Part shown: positions 18,486 through 26,620 of the stretch, one piece after another
Layout of the letters: each line of letters begins with the position of its first letter
Numbering within the stretch: position 1 is the stretch's first letter
Origin: JBBKXP01 sp038251315
Lineage (GTDB): Bacteria; Pseudomonadota; Alphaproteobacteria; Rhodobacterales; Rhodobacteraceae
NCBI GenBank assembly: GCA_038251315.1
Contig: JBBSBK010000013.1
Coordinates: forward strand, 1 to 49,630
Reading direction: 5' to 3'
Length of the DNA stretch: 49,630 bases
Position numbers and translations under genes: made by a program
Notes under the pieces: model-generated
The model's input: only the letters and a program-made list of their open reading frames with translations
Database searches by the model: none
Told to the model about the DNA's origin: nothing

Positions 18486-18608
18486 CTAAACGAAAGATGG
18501 GAGCGATAGGGCGGCAAACAGCATTGCCATCAAAGACAGTGCGCCAAGGACATCGGCCAAAAGCGTGTCGGGCGACCTTGTCAGTGCGGATTTGATTTGC
18601 TGGGCCAT
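18486..18608 (-). CDS. Small membrane protein under SOS box; candidate SOS division inhibitor
   Basis: A 40-codon gene, ATG at 18606-18608, TAG at 18486-18488. A strong ribosome binding site, GAGGAG, lies 7 bp before the start. The N-terminal half is MAQQIKSALTRSPDTLLADV, amphipathic and basic; residues 20-36 form one hydrophobic membrane helix (Leu, Met, Ala, Phe-rich), so an inner-membrane protein is likely. Upstream lie a perfect GAAC-N7-GAAC SOS box (18671-18685) and an ATGGTTAA (TTAACCAT) CtrA-type half-site (18652-18659). recG ends 105 bp upstream and cannot supply the same regulation. The design (very short, one membrane helix, LexA-controlled) recalls SidA and DidA, the SOS-induced division inhibitors of Caulobacter, but I see no sequence match that proves it. 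No function is established. Confidence 0.75.
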   Translation of the reverse strand: MAQQIKSALTRSPDTLLADVLGALSLMAMLFAALSLPSFV

Positions 18609-18651
18609 GCTCGTGCTCCTCAATGCTCGTTTGTTGCCTCTTTGTTCTCAC

Positions 18652-18659
18652 ATGGTTAA
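18652..18659 (-). promoter_or_regulatory. CtrA-type half-site TTAACCAT
   Basis: ATGGTTAA on the plus strand, TTAACCAT on the coding strand of the 40-codon gene, 44 bp before its start and next to the SOS box. The same octamer occurs in the ctrA promoter (23866-23873) and before ssb (48206-48213). TTAACCAT-type half-sites are known for CtrA in this group of bacteria; binding here is inferred. Confidence 0.5.
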
Positions 18660-18670
18660 CGATATGTAAA

Positions 18671-18685
18671 GAACTTTTTGAGAAC
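18671..18685 (-). promoter_or_regulatory. LexA (SOS) box, GTTC-N7-GTTC
   Basis: The plus strand reads GAACTTTTTGAGAAC, the exact inverse of the alphaproteobacterial LexA consensus GTTC-N7-GTTC. A third GAAC follows at 18692-18695. A near-match in the other direction, GTTCTCACATGGTTA, is at 18644-18658. The box is 63 bp before the start of the 40-codon gene and 28 bp past the recG stop. Confidence 0.8.
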
Positions 18686-18712
18686 ATTTGCGAACATCGT
18701 GATCGGCGCAGC

Positions 18713-20803
18713 TTAACCTACTGATATCAAACGAATCGCCTTGTCCTGTTCCATCAGCCACAGCAGCACCCGCGCCGCCTTGCCCCGGTCGGATGTCAGC
18801 CCCGGATCGTCGGCCAGCAGCTTGCGCGCGTCGGTCTGCGCCGTCGCCATCAGACCGGCCTGCCGTTCCAGATCGGCGATGCGGAACCGGGGCAGCCCGG
18901 ACTGCGCGGTGCCGATCACGTCGCCCGCACCGCGCATCGCCAGATCTTCCTCGGAAATGCGGAACCCGTCCTCGGTCTCGCGCAGGATCTCGAGCCTGCG
19001 GCGACCGCTTTCGGTCAGGGGCGTCTGATAGAGCAGCAGGCAGGTCGATGCGGCCGCCCCGCGCCCGACCCTGCCGCGCAACTGGTGCAACTGCGCCAGC
19101 CCGAACGATTCGGCGCGTTCGATTACCATGATGCTGGCGTTGGGGACGTTTACGCCGACCTCGATTACCGTCGTCGCCACGAGCACCTTTGTCACGCCCG
19201 CGACGAACCGCGCCATCGCCGCGTCCTTGTCGGCGGCCGGCAACTGGCCGTGGACCAGCCCGACCACCCCCTCACCCAATGCGGCGCGAAGCCGTTTGAA
19301 CCGATCCTCGGCGGCGGTCATGTCACTGACCTCGGATTCCTCGACCAGCGGGCAGACCCAATAGGCCTGCTTACCCTCGGCGACAGCAATCCGCAGTTTC
19401 CCCACCACCTCGTCGATCCGCGCCGTGCTGACTAGCGCGGTCTGCACCGGGGTGCGGCCGGGTGGCTTTTCGTCCAGCACGCTGACGTCCATATCGCCGT
19501 ATTGGGCCAAGGCCAGCGATCGCGGGATCGGCGTCGCCGTCATCACCAGAACGTCAGCCGCCTGTCCCTTGGCCCCCAGTTCCATCCGCTGACTGACGCC
19601 GAACCGGTGCTGTTCGTCGATCACGGCAAGGCGCAGATCGTGGAATGCGACGCCTTTCTGGAAAACCGCATGCGTGCCAACCAGAATCTGGATGTCGCCA
19701 CGCGCCAGTGCTACCATCTTGGCATCGCGCTCGGCCCCCTTGTCGCGACCGGTCAGCAGGTCGAGCACGACGCCCGCCGTTTCGGCCAACGGGCGCAGCC
19801 CGGTCAGGTGCTGGCGCGCCAGGATTTCGGTCGGAGCCATCAGCACCGCCTGCCCGCCCGCTTCGACTGCGGTCAACAGCGCCTGCAGCGCGACCAGCGT
19901 CTTGCCCGACCCCACATCGCCCTGAAGCAGGCGGTTCATCCGGGTCGGGGCGGCCATGTCGGCAGCGATTTCGGCACCCGCGCGGGTCTGGGCGGCGGTC
20001 GGTCGATAGGGGAGCGCGGCCAGAACCTTGCCCCACAGTCGCCCGTCGCCCCGGCTTGGCCGCCCCTTGCCACGCCGCGCGGTGGCGCGGGCCAGCGCCA
20101 GGGTCAGTTGATGTGCCAGCAGTTCGTCATAGGCGAGTCGGGCGCGGGCGGGGTCGTGCGGGCTGAGGTCCACTGTGCTTTCGGGGGCATGGGCGTGGGT
20201 CAGGGCAGCGTGCCAGTCCGGCCAGCCCTCGCGCGTCCGAAGGACCGGGTCGATCCATTCGCTCAGTTTCGGCGCAAGGTCCAGCGCTGACCGCGATGCT
20301 TTGAACATCATCTTCTGACTGATCCCGGCGGTCAGCGGATAGACCGGTTCAAAGACCGGCAGATCATCGGCCTCGGCCAAGGTGACCATGTGATCGGGGT
20401 GGACCATTTGGGCAATGCCGTCAAACAGTTCGATCTTGCCGCTCACCACCCGACGCTGGCCGGTCGGCAACTGCTTTCGCAGGAAATCACCACGGGCATG
20501 AAAAAACACGAGTTGAAAGCTGGTTTCGGCATCTTGCACCGTGACGCGATAGGGACGGTTGCGCGTCGCTGCCGGATGATGTTGGCCGATCGTGACCTCG
20601 ACCGTGACCGTGGCGGGGGCGACCACCTCGCGGATCGACGCGCGGCGGCGGCGGTCGACTCCGGAGGTGGGCAGCGTAAACAATATGTCACGCGGCTTGG
20701 CGATGCCCGCTTCGGTCAGCAGATGCGCGGTTTTCGGGCCGATCCCGTCAAGCCCCTGCAAGTCGGCGAACAACGGAAACAGGATTTCGGGCCGTCCGCT
20801 CAT
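18713..20803 (-). CDS. recG: ATP-dependent DNA helicase RecG
   Basis: The protein has 696 residues. RecG remodels stalled forks and Holliday junctions. An N-terminal wedge (OB-fold) domain fills about residues 1-200, beginning with an HhH-like LQGLDGIGPKTAHLLTEAGI. The Walker A motif is LLQGDVGSGKTLVALQ near residue 290, the DExH-type motif DEQHRFGVSQRM near 393, and helicase motif VI QLRGRVGRGAAAS near 568. Length is standard. Its start overlaps the stop of ligA (ATGA, 20800-20803), so ligA and recG are co-translated, a sensible pairing in repair. The SOS box behind it serves the next gene. Confidence 0.97.
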   Translation of the reverse strand: MSGRPEILFPLFADLQGLDGIGPKTAHLLTEAGIAKPRDILFTLPTSGVDRRRRASIREVVAPATVTVEVTIGQHHPAATRNRPYRVTVQDAETSFQLVFFHARGDFLRKQLPTGQRRVVSGKIELFDGIAQMVHPDHMVTLAEADDLPVFEPVYPLTAGISQKMMFKASRSALDLAPKLSEWIDPVLRTREGWPDWHAALTHAHAPESTVDLSPHDPARARLAYDELLAHQLTLALARATARRGKGRPSRGDGRLWGKVLAALPYRPTAAQTRAGAEIAADMAAPTRMNRLLQGDVGSGKTLVALQALLTAVEAGGQAVLMAPTEILARQHLTGLRPLAETAGVVLDLLTGRDKGAERDAKMVALARGDIQILVGTHAVFQKGVAFHDLRLAVIDEQHRFGVSQRMELGAKGQAADVLVMTATPIPRSLALAQYGDMDVSVLDEKPPGRTPVQTALVSTARIDEVVGKLRIAVAEGKQAYWVCPLVEESEVSDMTAAEDRFKRLRAALGEGVVGLVHGQLPAADKDAAMARFVAGVTKVLVATTVIEVGVNVPNASIMVIERAESFGLAQLHQLRGRVGRGAAASTCLLLYQTPLTESGRRRLEILRETEDGFRISEEDLAMRGAGDVIGTAQSGLPRFRIADLERQAGLMATAQTDARKLLADDPGLTSDRGKAARVLLWLMEQDKAIRLISVG

Positions 20804-22944
20804 AGGCCTGCGATCAGGGCCAGCCAGCCGTCTTCGTCAATCGTTTCGACCCCCAGTTGCGCCGCCTTTGTCGCCTTTGATCCGGCCCCCGGCCCAGCGA
20901 TCAACAGATCGGTTTTGGCGCTGACCGAACCCGCGACCTTCGCCCCCAACGCCTCGGCCCGCGCCTTGGCCTCGGCGCGGGTCATTTTTTCTAGGGTTCC
21001 GGTGAAGACAACCGTCTTGCCCGAGACCGGATTGTCGGTGGCCGCACGGGCGACGGCGGGCTGTACCGTCAGTTGTGCGACAAGGCGGTCGATCGACGCG
21101 CGTTCGACGGGTTGGTGGAACGTGGTCACCACCGAGGTCGCCATGACCGCGCCGACCCCGTCGATATTCGTCAATTCCCCCCAGGCGTCGCCACCGCCGG
21201 TCTCGGCGGCGTCCATCGCGGTGATGAAAGAGTCCCAGGTGCCGTAGTGGTTCGCGAGGGTGGCCGACCCGGTCTCGCCCAAGTGCCGGACCCCAAGCGA
21301 AAAAAGCAGGCGCGAGAGCGGTATTTCTCGTCTGTCATCAATGGCTTGGAACAACTTCCTGACGCTGGTCGCACCAAACCCATCGCGGCTGGCCAGTTTG
21401 GGACCGTTGGCGGCATCCCGCGCAGCCAGGGTGAATATGTCAGCCGGTTCGCGGACTGGCAGGTCCGGGTCGGCGTAGAACATCTCGATCTGTTTCGCGC
21501 CCAGTCCTTCGATGTCGAACGCCGCACGACTGACGAAATGCTTGAGCTTCTCTACCGCCTGCGCCGGGCATATCATCCCGCCGGTGCAGCGGCGGATCGC
21601 ATCACCGTCCTCGCGCAGCGCGTCCGAGCCGCAAATCGGGCATTTCACCGGAAACACATATTTTTCAGCGCCTTGCGGTCGCTTGTTCAGGTCGATCTCG
21701 GCAACTTTCGGGATCACGTCACCGGCCCGGTAAACCTGCACCCAATCGCCGACCCGAATATCCTTGCCGCCACGGATCGCCTGCCCGTCGCCGCCGCGCC
21801 CGGCGATGTAATCTTCGTTGTGCAGGGTTGCGTTGCTGACCACGACGCCGCCGACCGTGACCGGACGCAGCCGCGCGACAGGCGACAGCGCCCCGGTGCG
21901 CCCGACCTGAATGTCGATCGATTCAAGCCACGTCCAGGCCAGTTCGGCGGGGAATTTGTGCGCGATAGCCCAACGCGGCGTGGTCGAACGGAACCCGAGG
22001 CGTCGTTGCAGGCCAAGGTCGTTCACCTTGTAAACAACGCCGTCGATGTCGTAGCCAAGCGTCGCGCGTTGAGTTTCGATCAGCCGGTAGTGGTCCAGCA
22101 TCGCCGCCGGACCGTCGCAAAGCCCAGATAGCGGGTTAGTCTGAAAGCCTAGACTGGCGAGCCGCTTGATCGCGCCCATCTGGGTGTCGGCCAGCGGGGC
22201 CGAAATTTGCCCCCAGGCATAGGCAAAGAACCGCAGTGGGCGCGATGCAGTGATCGTCGGATCAAGCTGGCGCAGGCTGCCGGCGGCGGCATTGCGCGGG
22301 TTGGCAAAGGTCTTGGCGCCAAGGCCGGATTGGCGGGCGTTGAGGGCAGCGAAATCATCGTGGCTCATGTAAACCTCGCCGCGCACCTCGAGCACGGCAG
22401 GGGCATCGGTCAGCGTCGCGGGAATATCGCCAATCGTGCGCGCGTTGGCGGTGACATCTTCGCCGGTCGCGCCATCGCCACGGGTGGCCGCCCGAAAAAG
22501 CGCGCCGTCTTCATAGCGCAGCGACAGGGAAAGGCCGTCGATCTTGGGTTCAGCGGTGTAGGTCAGAACCGCGTCATCCAGCCCGAGATATTTGCGCACC
22601 CGTTGATCGAATTCCACGACCTCGTCATCGTCGAAAGCATTGCCAAGCGACAGCATCGGCACGGCGTGCGCCATCTTGGCAAACCCGGCGCCCAAAGCCG
22701 CACCGACCTGGTCGCTGGGGCTGTCGGCGCGTTTGATGTCTGGAAACCGCGCTTCGATTTCAGCGTTGCGGCGACGCAAGGCGTCGAACGCGGCATCGTC
22801 GATCTCGGGGGCGTCGGCGGTGTGATAGGCCGCGTTGGCGGCGGCAATCACTGCCGCCAGCCGCGCCAGTTCGACCCGCGCCAGATCGACGGACAGATCG
22901 TCGACCGCGACATTTGCCGCCATGTCGGCTTGCGTGGAAACCAC
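20800..22944 (-). CDS. ligA: NAD-dependent DNA ligase LigA
   Basis: The protein has 714 residues with the start chosen at 22944 (a second Met is at residue 8). LigA seals nicks at Okazaki fragments using NAD. The adenylated lysine is Lys134 in AEPKIDGLSLSLRYEDG. The Ia domain, OB-fold and four-cysteine zinc finger follow (CPICGSD ... CTGGMICPAQ near residue 435), then the HhH region and a C-terminal BRCT domain (about residues 637-714, GKTVVFTGTLEKMTRAEAK). All domains are complete. It is coupled to recG downstream by a 4-bp overlap. Confidence 0.97.
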   Translation of the reverse strand: MVSTQADMAANVAVDDLSVDLARVELARLAAVIAAANAAYHTADAPEIDDAAFDALRRRNAEIEARFPDIKRADSPSDQVGAALGAGFAKMAHAVPMLSLGNAFDDDEVVEFDQRVRKYLGLDDAVLTYTAEPKIDGLSLSLRYEDGALFRAATRGDGATGEDVTANARTIGDIPATLTDAPAVLEVRGEVYMSHDDFAALNARQSGLGAKTFANPRNAAAGSLRQLDPTITASRPLRFFAYAWGQISAPLADTQMGAIKRLASLGFQTNPLSGLCDGPAAMLDHYRLIETQRATLGYDIDGVVYKVNDLGLQRRLGFRSTTPRWAIAHKFPAELAWTWLESIDIQVGRTGALSPVARLRPVTVGGVVVSNATLHNEDYIAGRGGDGQAIRGGKDIRVGDWVQVYRAGDVIPKVAEIDLNKRPQGAEKYVFPVKCPICGSDALREDGDAIRRCTGGMICPAQAVEKLKHFVSRAAFDIEGLGAKQIEMFYADPDLPVREPADIFTLAARDAANGPKLASRDGFGATSVRKLFQAIDDRREIPLSRLLFSLGVRHLGETGSATLANHYGTWDSFITAMDAAETGGGDAWGELTNIDGVGAVMATSVVTTFHQPVERASIDRLVAQLTVQPAVARAATDNPVSGKTVVFTGTLEKMTRAEAKARAEALGAKVAGSVSAKTDLLIAGPGAGSKATKAAQLGVETIDEDGWLALIAGL

Positions 22945-23080
22945 CGGATGCCACCCCCGTCTGCGGCGTGATTGCTGGCTCCAAGTCTTAGGCGGCGCAC
23001 CGACCTACGTCCAGCCTGCCGCTTCTGTCGGCGCTCGGCAGTTTCGGGCCTGCTGACATCCGACCGACAACCGCTGCCAG

Positions 23081-23114
23081 ACAAAAGCCTGACGCCGCCA
23101 GTGCCTTGTCAGGC
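23081..23114 (-). terminator. Rho-independent terminator overlapping the ctrA stop codon
   Basis: On the minus strand GCCTGAC pairs with GTCAGGC (23108-23114 with 23087-23093) and is followed by TTTTGT. The first arm contains the TGA stop of ctrA, so transcript end and coding end are compressed together. The loop is long (14 nt), which lowers confidence. Confidence 0.55.
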
Positions 23115-23822
23115 ACCGACTGCCAATCTTTCACTCCCTCGAACGGGCTGCGGATCGCGCAGCACGTAGCCCCGGCCCCAGACCGTTTCGATGTGATTGT
23201 CGCCGCCCGTCGCCACGCTGAGCTTCTTGCGCAGCTTGCAGATGAAGACGTCGATGATCTTGAGTTCCGGTTCGTCCATTCCGCCATACAGGTGGTTGAG
23301 GAACATTTCCTTGGTCAGCGTCGTGCCCTTGCGCAACGACAGCAGTTCAAGCATCTGATATTCCTTGCCGGTCAGATGCACCGGGGTGCCGCCGACATCA
23401 ACCGTCTTGGCGTCCAGATTGACGGCGATGGTCCCGGTCCTGATGACCGATTGCGCGTGTCCCTTGGAGCGGCGGATGATCGCATGGATGCGGGCAACCA
23501 GTTCTTCGCGATGAAAAGGCTTGGTCAGGTAATCGTCGGCCCCGAAACCGAACCCCCTGAGTTTGCTTTCGGTGCCGTCATCGCCGGAAAGAATCAGGAT
23601 CGGCGTATCAATGCGGGACAACCGCAACTGCCGCAACACTTCGTGGCCGTTCATGTCGGGCAAGTTTAGATCGAGCAGGATCAGATCATAATCGTAAAGT
23701 TTCGCAAGATCGATCCCTTCCTCGCCCAGGTCTGTGGCATAGACATTAAGGTTGGCATGGGTCAGCATCAGTTCGATGCTTTTCGAGGTTGTCGGGTCAT
23801 CTTCTACCAGCAGTACGCGCAT
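23109..23822 (-). CDS. ctrA: Cell-cycle response regulator CtrA
   Basis: The protein has 237 residues. CtrA is the OmpR-type master regulator of alphaproteobacteria; in this group it mainly controls flagella, gene transfer agents, signalling and some repair genes. The receiver domain has the acidic pair EDD near residue 8, the phosphoacceptor Asp51 and Lys in LTKPF near residue 103. The winged-helix DNA-binding domain fills residues 130-225 (HLTGKEYQMLELLSLRKGT, IDVFICKLRKKL). The C-terminus ends Gly-Ala, close to the Ala-Ala ClpXP degron of Caulobacter CtrA. Its neighbour upstream is sciP, a known CtrA inhibitor. Its promoter holds TTAACCAT and TTAA-N7-TTAC, suggesting self-regulation. Near-certain identity. 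Confidence 0.97.
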   Translation of the reverse strand: MRVLLVEDDPTTSKSIELMLTHANLNVYATDLGEEGIDLAKLYDYDLILLDLNLPDMNGHEVLRQLRLSRIDTPILILSGDDGTESKLRGFGFGADDYLTKPFHREELVARIHAIIRRSKGHAQSVIRTGTIAVNLDAKTVDVGGTPVHLTGKEYQMLELLSLRKGTTLTKEMFLNHLYGGMDEPELKIIDVFICKLRKKLSVATGGDNHIETVWGRGYVLRDPQPVRGSERLAVGA

Positions 23823-23865
23823 CTCAGGTCTCCAATCAAATCAGATTATTCAACATATGCGCCCA

Positions 23866-23884
23866 ATGGTTAATCACCCGTTAC
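23866..23884. promoter_or_regulatory. CtrA-binding sites in the ctrA promoter
   Basis: ATGGTTAA (23866-23873; TTAACCAT on the minus strand) overlaps TTAATCACCCGTTAC (23870-23884), a TTAA-N7-TTAA type site with one mismatch, and another TTAA follows at 23887-23890. All lie 44-68 bp before the ctrA start, between ctrA and sciP, as expected for CtrA feedback control. Confidence 0.55.
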
Positions 23885-23910
23885 CGTTAATGAGACCCTC
23901 GCAAAACATC

Positions 23911-24189
23911 CTATGGTTGTCTATACTTTTGTAACGCGGTCGCCTTCAACGCACCTTCGCCATGATCGATAACCGCCTGTTCCCAAGCGTTGAATTCATC
24001 CTCCGACAGCCCGTAGGTCTCCAGTGCGACCGCGCGTGACAGCAATCCTGCCGCCACCGCCCGCACCACTGCCGCCTTGCGCGAAGCGACCCAGCGGCGG
24101 GTGTCCTTGGGCGGCAGATCGGCCCGAGTCATGATGCGGCCATCGGGCAGAGTCACCGATCTGGGCCCGTCCACCTTGCGCAAATACAT
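23911..24189 (-). CDS. sciP: CtrA inhibitor SciP (DUF1153)
   Basis: The protein has 92 residues from the ATG at 24189; an 8-codon extension to 24213 is possible but lacks a good ribosome binding site. SciP binds CtrA at promoters and blocks recruitment of RNA polymerase in Caulobacter. The DUF1153 core is clear: TRADLPPKDTRRWVASRKAA, then a helix-turn-helix-like GLLSRAVALETYGLSEDEF and WEQAVIDHGEGALKAT. The N-terminal MYLRKVDGPRSVTLPDG is typical for this family. It lies 88 bp upstream of ctrA on the same strand, so antagonist and target share a locus. The divergent mnmA begins 135 bp away. Confidence 0.92.
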   Translation of the reverse strand: MYLRKVDGPRSVTLPDGRIMTRADLPPKDTRRWVASRKAAVVRAVAAGLLSRAVALETYGLSEDEFNAWEQAVIDHGEGALKATALQKYRQP

Positions 24190-24324
24190 CGTTCTCACCC
24201 CTTCATGTATCATCCACCCCGGTCACAATGCCCTTGCGAGGTTTAACGGTGGATGAAACTGGACCTTGAGAGTGTGTTGCATTTTCCTATATTGCCTCGG
24301 ACTTGCGTTGACCCCGGAGAGATG

Positions 24325-25464
24325 ATGCCCCTTGACCCTTCCCTGAATTCGCTTGGCTTTGCCAAATCGCCTGCCGAGACGCGGGTGGTGGTGGCGATGT
24401 CTGGAGGGGTGGACAGTTCGGTTGTCGCGGCAATGCTGGCGGACGAGGGTTACGATGTCGTTGGCGTCACCCTACAACTCTATGACCATGGTGCGGCACT
24501 CGCTAAAAAGGGGGCATGTTGCGCCGGGCGCGATATCCACGATGCCCGCCGGGTGGCGGCGGATATGGGGTTTCCGCACTACGTTTTAGACTATGAAAAC
24601 GTATTCCGAGACGCGGTTATTGACGAATTCGCCGACAGCTATCTGGCGGGGGCGACGCCAGTTCCCTGCATCCGCTGTAACGAACGGGTCAAGTTCACCG
24701 ACCTGATGAACACGGCCCGCGATCTTGACGCCGATTGCATGGCCACCGGCCATTACATCCAGCGCAAGATGGGCGATCTTGGCCCGGAGTTGCACAGCGC
24801 GGCGGACGCGAACCGGGATCAGTCGTATTTTCTGTTCTCGACGACCCCGGGACAGCTTGATTATCTGCGCTTTCCCTTGGGCTATTTACGGTCCAAGGAT
24901 GAAACCCGCGATCTTGCCCGCAGGTATGGGTTGGCGCTGGCCGACAAGCCCGACAGTCAGGACATCTGTTTCGTGCCCAACGGCAACTATGCCGCAGTGA
25001 TCGAAAAACTGCGCCCCGGTGCGGCCGAACCGGGCGAGATCGTCGATACCGAAGGCCGCGTGCTGGGAAGCCATGACGGGGTGATCCATTACACCATCGG
25101 GCAGCGCCGGGGGCTTGGCATTGGCGGGCTGGCCGATCCACTCTACGTCGTGCGGCTCGATGTTGAGGCCCGCCGGGTCATCGTCGGCCCGAAATCGCTG
25201 CTGGCGACCCGCAGGGTGCCGCTGCGCGAAATCAACTGGCTGGGCGATGACGGGTTCGCCGCCATGGCGGAGCGCCATGTCGCGGTCAAGGTACGGTCGA
25301 CCAGACCGCCCGTTCCGGCGTTGCTGCGACCCCTGTCGGCGACCGAGGCCGAGGTGGAATTGCTGGTTGCCGAGGAAGGTGTCTCGCCGGGGCAGGCCTG
25401 CGTGTTCTACGACCCCGAGGGCAGCCGCGTGCTGGGTGGCGGCTGGATCTGGCGGGGGCGCTAG
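24325..25464 (+). CDS. mnmA: tRNA-specific 2-thiouridylase MnmA
   Basis: The protein has 379 residues from the ATG at 24325; a second ATG 3 bp earlier sits too close to GGAG at 24316-24319. MnmA puts sulfur on uridine 34 of tRNA for Lys, Glu and Gln. The PP-loop is VAMSGGVDSSVVAAM near residue 22. The catalytic cysteines are in PCIRCNERVKF and in SQDICFVPNGNY. The C-terminal beta domain contains GLGIGGLADPLYVV and ends GGGWIWRGR. It faces lpxB convergently with 10 bp between stops. Confidence 0.96.
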   Translation: MPLDPSLNSLGFAKSPAETRVVVAMSGGVDSSVVAAMLADEGYDVVGVTLQLYDHGAALAKKGACCAGRDIHDARRVAADMGFPHYVLDYENVFRDAVIDEFADSYLAGATPVPCIRCNERVKFTDLMNTARDLDADCMATGHYIQRKMGDLGPELHSAADANRDQSYFLFSTTPGQLDYLRFPLGYLRSKDETRDLARRYGLALADKPDSQDICFVPNGNYAAVIEKLRPGAAEPGEIVDTEGRVLGSHDGVIHYTIGQRRGLGIGGLADPLYVVRLDVEARRVIVGPKSLLATRRVPLREINWLGDDGFAAMAERHVAVKVRSTRPPVPALLRPLSATEAEVELLVAEEGVSPGQACVFYDPEGSRVLGGGWIWRGR

Positions 25465-25474
25465 GCGAAAAACC

Positions 25475-26620
25475 CTAGAGGTGGGTCAGGACCGACCGGG
25501 CGGCGCGCAAACCGGGGGGTTCCTGCCCTTGCCCCAGACGTTCCATCGTCAGGCGCATTGCCTGCGCCTGTCCGCCGGGGTTGGCAAGGACACCGATCAA
25601 CGCCCTCGCAATCCGTTCCGGCTGACAATCGGCACCGATGAATTCCGGAATCGTGCGGCTTTCGCTGACCAGATTGACCAGTGTTACCGTATCGACCCGC
25701 AGTATCCGGGCGATGATCTGGCGGCTGAGCCAGGCCATATCGTAGGCGATCACCATCGGTGTCTCTGCTGCTGCAAGTTCAAGCGACACTGTGCCCGATG
25801 CCGCCAGCGCCACATCGGCGGCGGCAAAGGCGGCACGTTTGTCACGCAGATAAGTCTCCGACGTCGGCTCGAGGACGAGCGGATCGCCCGGCCAGTCGCG
25901 GGTCAGGTCGCGCACAAGTGCGGTCACGTTGGCGGTGGTCGGGATGACGACGCGCAGGCCTGAGTGGGCCACGGCGAAGGTGTGCAGCGCCTGACCAAAG
26001 GTCGCGGCAAGGCGCGTCACCTCGCCGCGCCGGGATCCGGGGAGGGTCAAGATCAACGGGCCTTGGCCCGTCCCGAGGGCAGTGGCGCGAAACGCCTTGG
26101 CTTCGGCCGCAGATGCCTGCGGTTCGGCGACGACCGGGTGCCCGACGAAATCGCAACTCATGCCCGCCGCCTGCATGTAGGGCGGCTCGAACGGCAACAG
26201 GGCGAGGACGTGGTCGATGTACCGCGCCATTTTCGCCGCCCGGCCCGGCCGCCATGCCCAGACCGTCGGTGCGACATAGTGGATCGTGCGCAGGTGGCTG
26301 GCTGCGCGCACCCTTTTGGCGACCCGCAGGCAGAAATCGGGGCTGTCGATGGTCAGCAGGACGTCGGGCGCTGTGTCCAGCACCGCCGCCGCCATCTGCG
26401 CGATCCGGGCCTTGAGGGCGCGGTATTTCGGCAGGATCTCGGCCAGACCCATGACGCTCAACTCATCCATCGGGAACCGGCTGATCAAACCTTCGGCCTG
26501 CATCAGCGGGCCACCGACACCGTCGAACGACACATCAGGTAGAAGCTGTTTCAGCCCCGCCATCAGGGCCGCACCCAGTTTGTCGCCCGACGCCTCGCCA
26601 GCGATCAGGAATACTTTCAT
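25475..26620 (-). CDS. lpxB: Lipid-A-disaccharide synthase LpxB
   Basis: The protein has 381 residues from the ATG at 26620 (MKVFLIAGEASGD), preferred over an upstream Met at 26635 because it overlaps the lpxI stop (ATGA). LpxB joins UDP-2,3-diacylglucosamine and lipid X to form the lipid A disaccharide at the inner membrane. The GT-B family features are visible: AGEASGDKLGAALM at the N-terminus, YVAPTVWAWRPGRA near residue 114, FVGHPVV near 155, and TLPGSRRGEV near 186. It is the last gene of the envelope superoperon. Confidence 0.96.
   Translation of the reverse strand: MKVFLIAGEASGDKLGAALMAGLKQLLPDVSFDGVGGPLMQAEGLISRFPMDELSVMGLAEILPKYRALKARIAQMAAAVLDTAPDVLLTIDSPDFCLRVAKRVRAASHLRTIHYVAPTVWAWRPGRAAKMARYIDHVLALLPFEPPYMQAAGMSCDFVGHPVVAEPQASAAEAKAFRATALGTGQGPLILTLPGSRRGEVTRLAATFGQALHTFAVAHSGLRVVIPTTANVTALVRDLTRDWPGDPLVLEPTSETYLRDKRAAFAAADVALAASGTVSLELAAAETPMVIAYDMAWLSRQIIARILRVDTVTLVNLVSESRTIPEFIGADCQPERIARALIGVLANPGGQAQAMRLTMERLGQGQEPPGLRAARSVLTHL

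Noticed and set aside
25464..25486. Short CTAGG/CCTAG hairpin between mnmA and lpxB
   Set aside because: Only five base pairs with a weak tail; too little to call a terminator although both genes converge here.
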